From Thecamonas trahens ATCC 50062 (lineage: Eukaryota; Apusozoa; Apusomonadida; Apusomonadidae): DNA of 60,681 nucleotides. Below the pieces are notes generated by a model. The model did no database searches. It saw only the letters and a program-made list of their open reading frames with translations, and had not been told where the DNA came from. The stretch spans positions 338,618 through 399,298 of the forward strand of contig NW_013657657.1 in the NCBI RefSeq assembly GCF_000142905.1. Reading direction: 5' to 3'. The position numbers were made by a program, and so were the translations under genes. Every line of letters begins with the position of its first letter. Positions within the stretch are counted from its first letter, which is position 1. Shown piece by piece: positions 57,001-60,681 of this stretch.

Positions 57001-59107
57001 CGAGATGCTCAACCCGTTCCAGCGGCTGCTGCTTGTGCGGTGCTGGTGCGTGGACCGGATGTACTTTGCGGCGGAGCCGTACATTGCCAAGACGCTTGGC
57101 GAGCAGTACACGGCGCCGCCACAGCTAGGCGTGGCGTCTGCACTGGAGGACTCTGACCCGCTTACGCCTGTGGTCTGCCTCCTCTCGATCGGGTCGGACC
57201 CTAGTGAGCAGATCCGGCAGCTGTCGAAGAAGCTGTATCGGCGCGTGCCGCTGGAGGTGTCGATGGGCGCGGGGCAGGAGGTTGTGGCGCGAAAGCACAT
57301 TGCGACGGGCATGGCGAGCGGGCAGTGGGTCCTGCTCCAGAACTGCCACCTGGGCGTGGACTTTATGGACGAGGTTGTGGCGATTCTGACTGCTGCGACG
57401 GAGGCAAAGGAGCGTGCTTCCGAGGCGTACGCCAAGGGTAGCGGCGGCGGCGACGGCGACGACGACGACGACGACGATGAGGGCTCGTCGGGCGGCGGGC
57501 TTGGGGCAAAGGAAGCCGGGCCTGTGGTCCATGACGACTTCAGGCTGTGGATGACGACGTCGCCGACGACGGAGTTCCCGATTCTCCTCCTGCACCGCGG
57601 GATCAAGGTGACGAACGAGCCGCCGCAGGGCGTGCGTGCTGGCCTGCAGAAGACGTTTGCGGACGTGAGCCAGGACGAGCTCGAGTACGTGGACCGGCCC
57701 GAGTACCGGTCGCTGCTGTACTCGATCACGTGGTTGCACTCGATTGTGCAGGAGCGGCGCAAGTTTGGCCCGCTCGGGTGGAACATCCCGTACGAGTTTA
57801 ACTCTGCGGACCTTGCGGCGTCGCTTGCGTTCCTCCGCAAGTACATGTACGACCTTGATCCGAAGGCCAACGTGGACTGGAAAACGGTGCGGTACATCAT
57901 TACCGAGGTCCACTACGGTGGGCGAGTGACGGACGACTTTGACCGGCGGCTGCTCAAGAGCTACGGGACCAAGTGGCTGTCAAACGCGGTGGCTAACAGC
58001 GGGGCGTCGGGCGTGCACTACGAGTTTGCACCCGGCTACTGCGTTCCGCCGGACAAGAGTCTGGAGGGGATTAAGGAGTACCTGCTCTCGCTGCCTGCGA
58101 CCGACTCGCCACTCGTGTTTGGGCTCCACCCGACGGCTGAGATTGCGTATCGGCGGGCGCAGTCGCTCGCGGTGCTCTCAACGATTTTGGCGATCCAGCC
58201 GAAGGACTCGACCAGCGGCGACAAGCCGCGCGAGGTTGTGGTGGACGAAATGTGCGCCAAGTTCCTGGAGCAGCTGCGGCCGGACTTTATCGAGTCGCAG
58301 GTGCGGGCCAAGATCGACGCGCAGTCCGCCCAGGCGGCGCAGGCTGCCGAAGAGGCCGGCGAGGCGAGCGGTGCGGACAAGGCGCCGCCGCCGCTCAACA
58401 TTTTCCTCTTTCAGGAGGTGCAGCGGATGCAGATTGTGCTCAATCTGGTGCGGACGTCACTGACGGACCTGCGGCTGGCGATTGCGGGCACGATTGTGCT
58501 CTCAGAGCGGCTGATGGACATTCTCAGTGCCATCTACGACGGTCGAGTGCCGGAGGAGTGGGCGCGAGTGTCGTGGAAGTCGACGACGCTCTCGTTCTGG
58601 ATGGCTGCGCTCGACTCGCGGTACACGCAGTACGAGGACTGGCTCAACAAGGGCCGGCCGCTGAAGGTCAAGATGGGACTGCTGTTCAACCCGCAGGGCT
58701 TCCTCACGGCGGTCCTGCAGGAGGCCTCGCGCAAGATGGGACTCCCGCTCGACATGGTCGACTCGTACACCACGATTCCCAAGGACGGCAAGGAGATCAA
58801 ACGGACCGAGATGGGCGTGTACCTCGAGGGCCTCACGCTCGAGGGTGCGCGGTGGGATCGGCGTAACGGCAAGCTGGAGGACCTTGGCGACCGCGGCAAG
58901 CAGACCATGGTCGAGATGCCGTGCATCTTCTTCTCGGCGCGGCCCAAGGAGGAGCGTGACCTCACGCAGTACGCATGCCCAGTGTACGTCAGTCCGCGGC
59001 GGCAGGACCTCGAGTATGTGACCACCATCTGGCTCAAGACGGACCACGAGGAGGGTCCTGGATTCTGGGTCCGGCGCGGCGTTGCGCTGCTGACGACGCG
59101 CAATTAG
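45041..59107 (+). CDS. Axonemal outer-arm dynein heavy chain (DNAH5/DNAH8, gamma type)
   Basis: The product has 4,688 residues in a single exon, matching the family's about 4,600. It is the ATPase motor of the outer dynein arm. P-loops are AAA1 GPAGTGKT (about 1964), AAA2 GPSGAGKT (2246), AAA3 GESGTAKT (2583) and AAA4 GVGGSGKQ (2949). The stalk coiled coils run about 3190-3295 and 3400-3490 with the microtubule-binding domain between. Subgroup evidence: [84 protein letters not shown] and [14 protein letters not shown] are closest to DNAH5/8. Three low-complexity inserts are present: Gly/Ser/Asp-rich at about 923-972 and 1019-1087 in the tail, and a GD/poly-Asp stretch at about 4128-4160 in the C-terminal part. 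The ATG context is cttcagccATG. Confidence 0.97.
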   Translation: [4688 protein letters not shown]

Positions 59108-59186
59108 AGGCTGTGTGTGTGTGGCAGAGCGAGTAACACCAACAAAGGCCCAACTAACTAGCTAAAGTGGATAGAGGCAGGTACAT

Positions 59187-60470
59187 TTACATGACAACGA
59201 CAAGCTCTTCGTCGTCGTCATCGTCATCGCCGTCGCCGTCGCCGTCGTCGCCGACGCTGCCGATGCGTGGACGCGAGAGCGAAGACGGCGAGAGAGCGCG
59301 GGCCACCTTGTTGACGGTAAACGCGCCGTCGTTGTCGGACCGCTTGCGCTTGCTGGATGGATGAGCGGCGGCAGCGACGGCCGAGGCGACCGAGACCTTA
59401 ACAGTTGGGCCGGCGGCGGCGGCGGCCGGCACAGACGAGTGCAGCGGCGGCGGCGGGCTGGGGACGGGCTGCGGGCGGGCCGCCGCTGACACGCCAGCCA
59501 CAGTGGCTGCCAGTGCAGTGACGGAGACGACGTTGGGGTAGGGCGTGGTGAGCGAGACCGGGACCGGGGTCGGGGTCGGAACCGGCGCCGGTGTTGTTGG
59601 CGCGGGAACCGGCGGCGGCGGCCGAGTCAGCGAGGCGATGGGAACCGGGACCGGCGCAGGAGCAGGGGCGATGATCGACGGCGCCGGCGGGGACAGTGCA
59701 CGCAGAGTCGGCGGGACCGGAGGCGTTGGCAGCGGTGCCGGTGGAGCGACAGGAGTGGGAGCAGGCAGGGCGGAAGCGTCCGGAGGAGCAGTAGGCGGAG
59801 CAGAAGCGGAAGCGGTGGAAGTAGTGGTAGTGGAGGCAGTAGCGGTAGCTGTGGAGGTAGTTATAGCGGAAGCAGGAGCGGTAGCGGGAGCAACAGCAGG
59901 AGGCGGCATGGCAGCAGCGTCAGCGTCAGCAAAGGGATCATGTCCGTGATGAAGCGAGTTGACACGGATCTGCAAGGTGTGGAGGAGCGAGCGAGAACCA
60001 AAGGCTTTGAGCAGAACAGGAGCAATGCGCATGGCCAGAGCGGCGGAGAGGGCCTTGTCCGAGTTTGTGATCCTGTTTGGCCTCTTCTTTGCCGAGACCG
60101 AGGCGTTGGGAGGAAAGACAAACTCCCAGACGGAGATGGAGAGCGGACAACCGACCTTGACACTTGCTCGCTTGCGGAGAGGGACAGAGCCCGAGGCGCG
60201 AGTTTTTCGTGACCGACCAGCTTTGCACTGAAAAAGCGAACGAGCCACTTTGCCCACCACAGCTCCAGGCGCCTTTGATGCCCTCGGCAATGCCTTTCGA
60301 TGCATTTCTGCGTAGAGCATGGTAGCGGCCGCCGACTCGAGCTCCTCCTTCACGGCCTCCCACTCTGCCCATGAGCCCACATACCCCACAGACACATCCC
60401 CATCCTCCTCATACCCATACAGTCGCCGCCCAAGCACCTCCTCTATTGCCTGGTTTGCTCCTTTCTCCAT
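59187..60470 (-). CDS. Pro/Ala-rich protein of unknown function, acidic C-terminus
   Basis: The product has 427 residues from the ATG at 60470; the frame four codons earlier opens with GTG. The first 170 residues look folded ([35 protein letters not shown], a basic Arg/Lys stretch, [32 protein letters not shown]). A long Pro/Ala/Thr/Val linker (about 185-360) follows, then SKRKRS, a likely nuclear localisation signal, and a GD/poly-Asp tail ending ELVVVM. I do not recognise the folded part; a nuclear protein is plausible. TAA overlaps TAAAT at the stop. The stop is 79 bp from the dynein stop. Confidence 0.7.
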   Translation of the reverse strand: [427 protein letters not shown]

Positions 60471-60681
60471 GGCTGTGCCCACTCCACCCGGGGAGAGGAG
60501 AGGTCCGCTGGCCGTGTGCGTGATCAGTGGGTGATCGATCGGGCAACGGACGGGGGGGAGGAGGGGAGGTGGGGGAGGGGGGAGGAGGGGTGGAGGGGGG
60601 GGGTAGTGGGGTGGGAAGTGGGGCGGGGGGTGGGGTGGGGGAGGGGGAGGAGGGAAGGGGAAGGAGGTGGCGGGGGTGGAG
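60471..60681. other. G-rich low-complexity 5' flank, truncated by the window
   Basis: From 60545 on, the + strand is almost only G with A and T interruptions, so C/T-rich on the sense strand of the Pro/Ala-rich gene. No gene is visible. Confidence 0.6.

Overview
The window looks like nuclear DNA of a free-living, flagellated unicellular eukaryote with a compact, GC-rich, intron-poor genome. The evidence is an axonemal outer-arm dynein heavy chain in one uninterrupted 14-kb exon, plus a trimethylguanosine cap synthase, an exosome subunit, an APC/C activator, an F-box protein, a RasGEF and a UXT-type prefoldin. An apusomonad such as Thecamonas would fit; that is an impression, not a demonstration. 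I recognise 20 protein-coding genes and no rRNA, tRNA, CRISPR array or transposon. Many long antisense ORFs are shadows caused by high third-position GC.

Layout. 1-9.5 kb: a JHY-like ciliary protein (+), a peroxisomal alpha/beta hydrolase (-), an F-box/LRR protein (+), an SLC38-type transporter (+), a double-SAP protein (+), an AT-rich island, and an MPV17/PMP22 protein (+). 9.5-25.4 kb: TRMT11 (-), FZR1/CDH1 (-), an assembly gap, an RRxS-rich protein of unknown function (+), EXOSC8/RRP43 (-), a tandem zinc-finger-like protein with a poly-Asn tract (+), a RasGEF with Ig/A9-like N-terminus (-), and TGS1 (+). 25.4-35.2 kb: one giant gene (+) for a type I membrane protein of about 3,000 residues: signal peptide, about 22 tandem Cys-containing beta-sandwich-like repeats, a Frizzled-type cysteine-rich domain, one membrane span and a short tail. 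It is interrupted by an 86-bp inverted copy of its own downstream coding sequence that carries an in-frame stop. 35.2-44.1 kb: a protein kinase (-) whose 3' part is duplicated around a 100-N gap (most likely unmerged allelic contig ends), a repeat protein ending in a WW-like motif (-), an 84-bp tandem repeat array leading into UXT (+), and an AADAT/ARO8-type aminotransferase (-) with a one-base frameshift. 45.0-60.7 kb: the dynein heavy chain (+) and a Pro/Ala-rich unknown (-).

There is no operon logic. Genes alternate strands, and most convergent pairs are separated stop-to-stop by only 5-34 bp. Half of the 3' ends carry TAAA at or within about 15 nt of the stop codon, which suggests a stop-proximal polyadenylation signal and very short 3' UTRs. 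Most 5' flanks carry C/T-rich tracts on the sense strand. The strongest candidates for something undescribed are the giant Frizzled-domain receptor, the two-copy zinc-finger-like module, and the uORF-bearing repeat array upstream of UXT.
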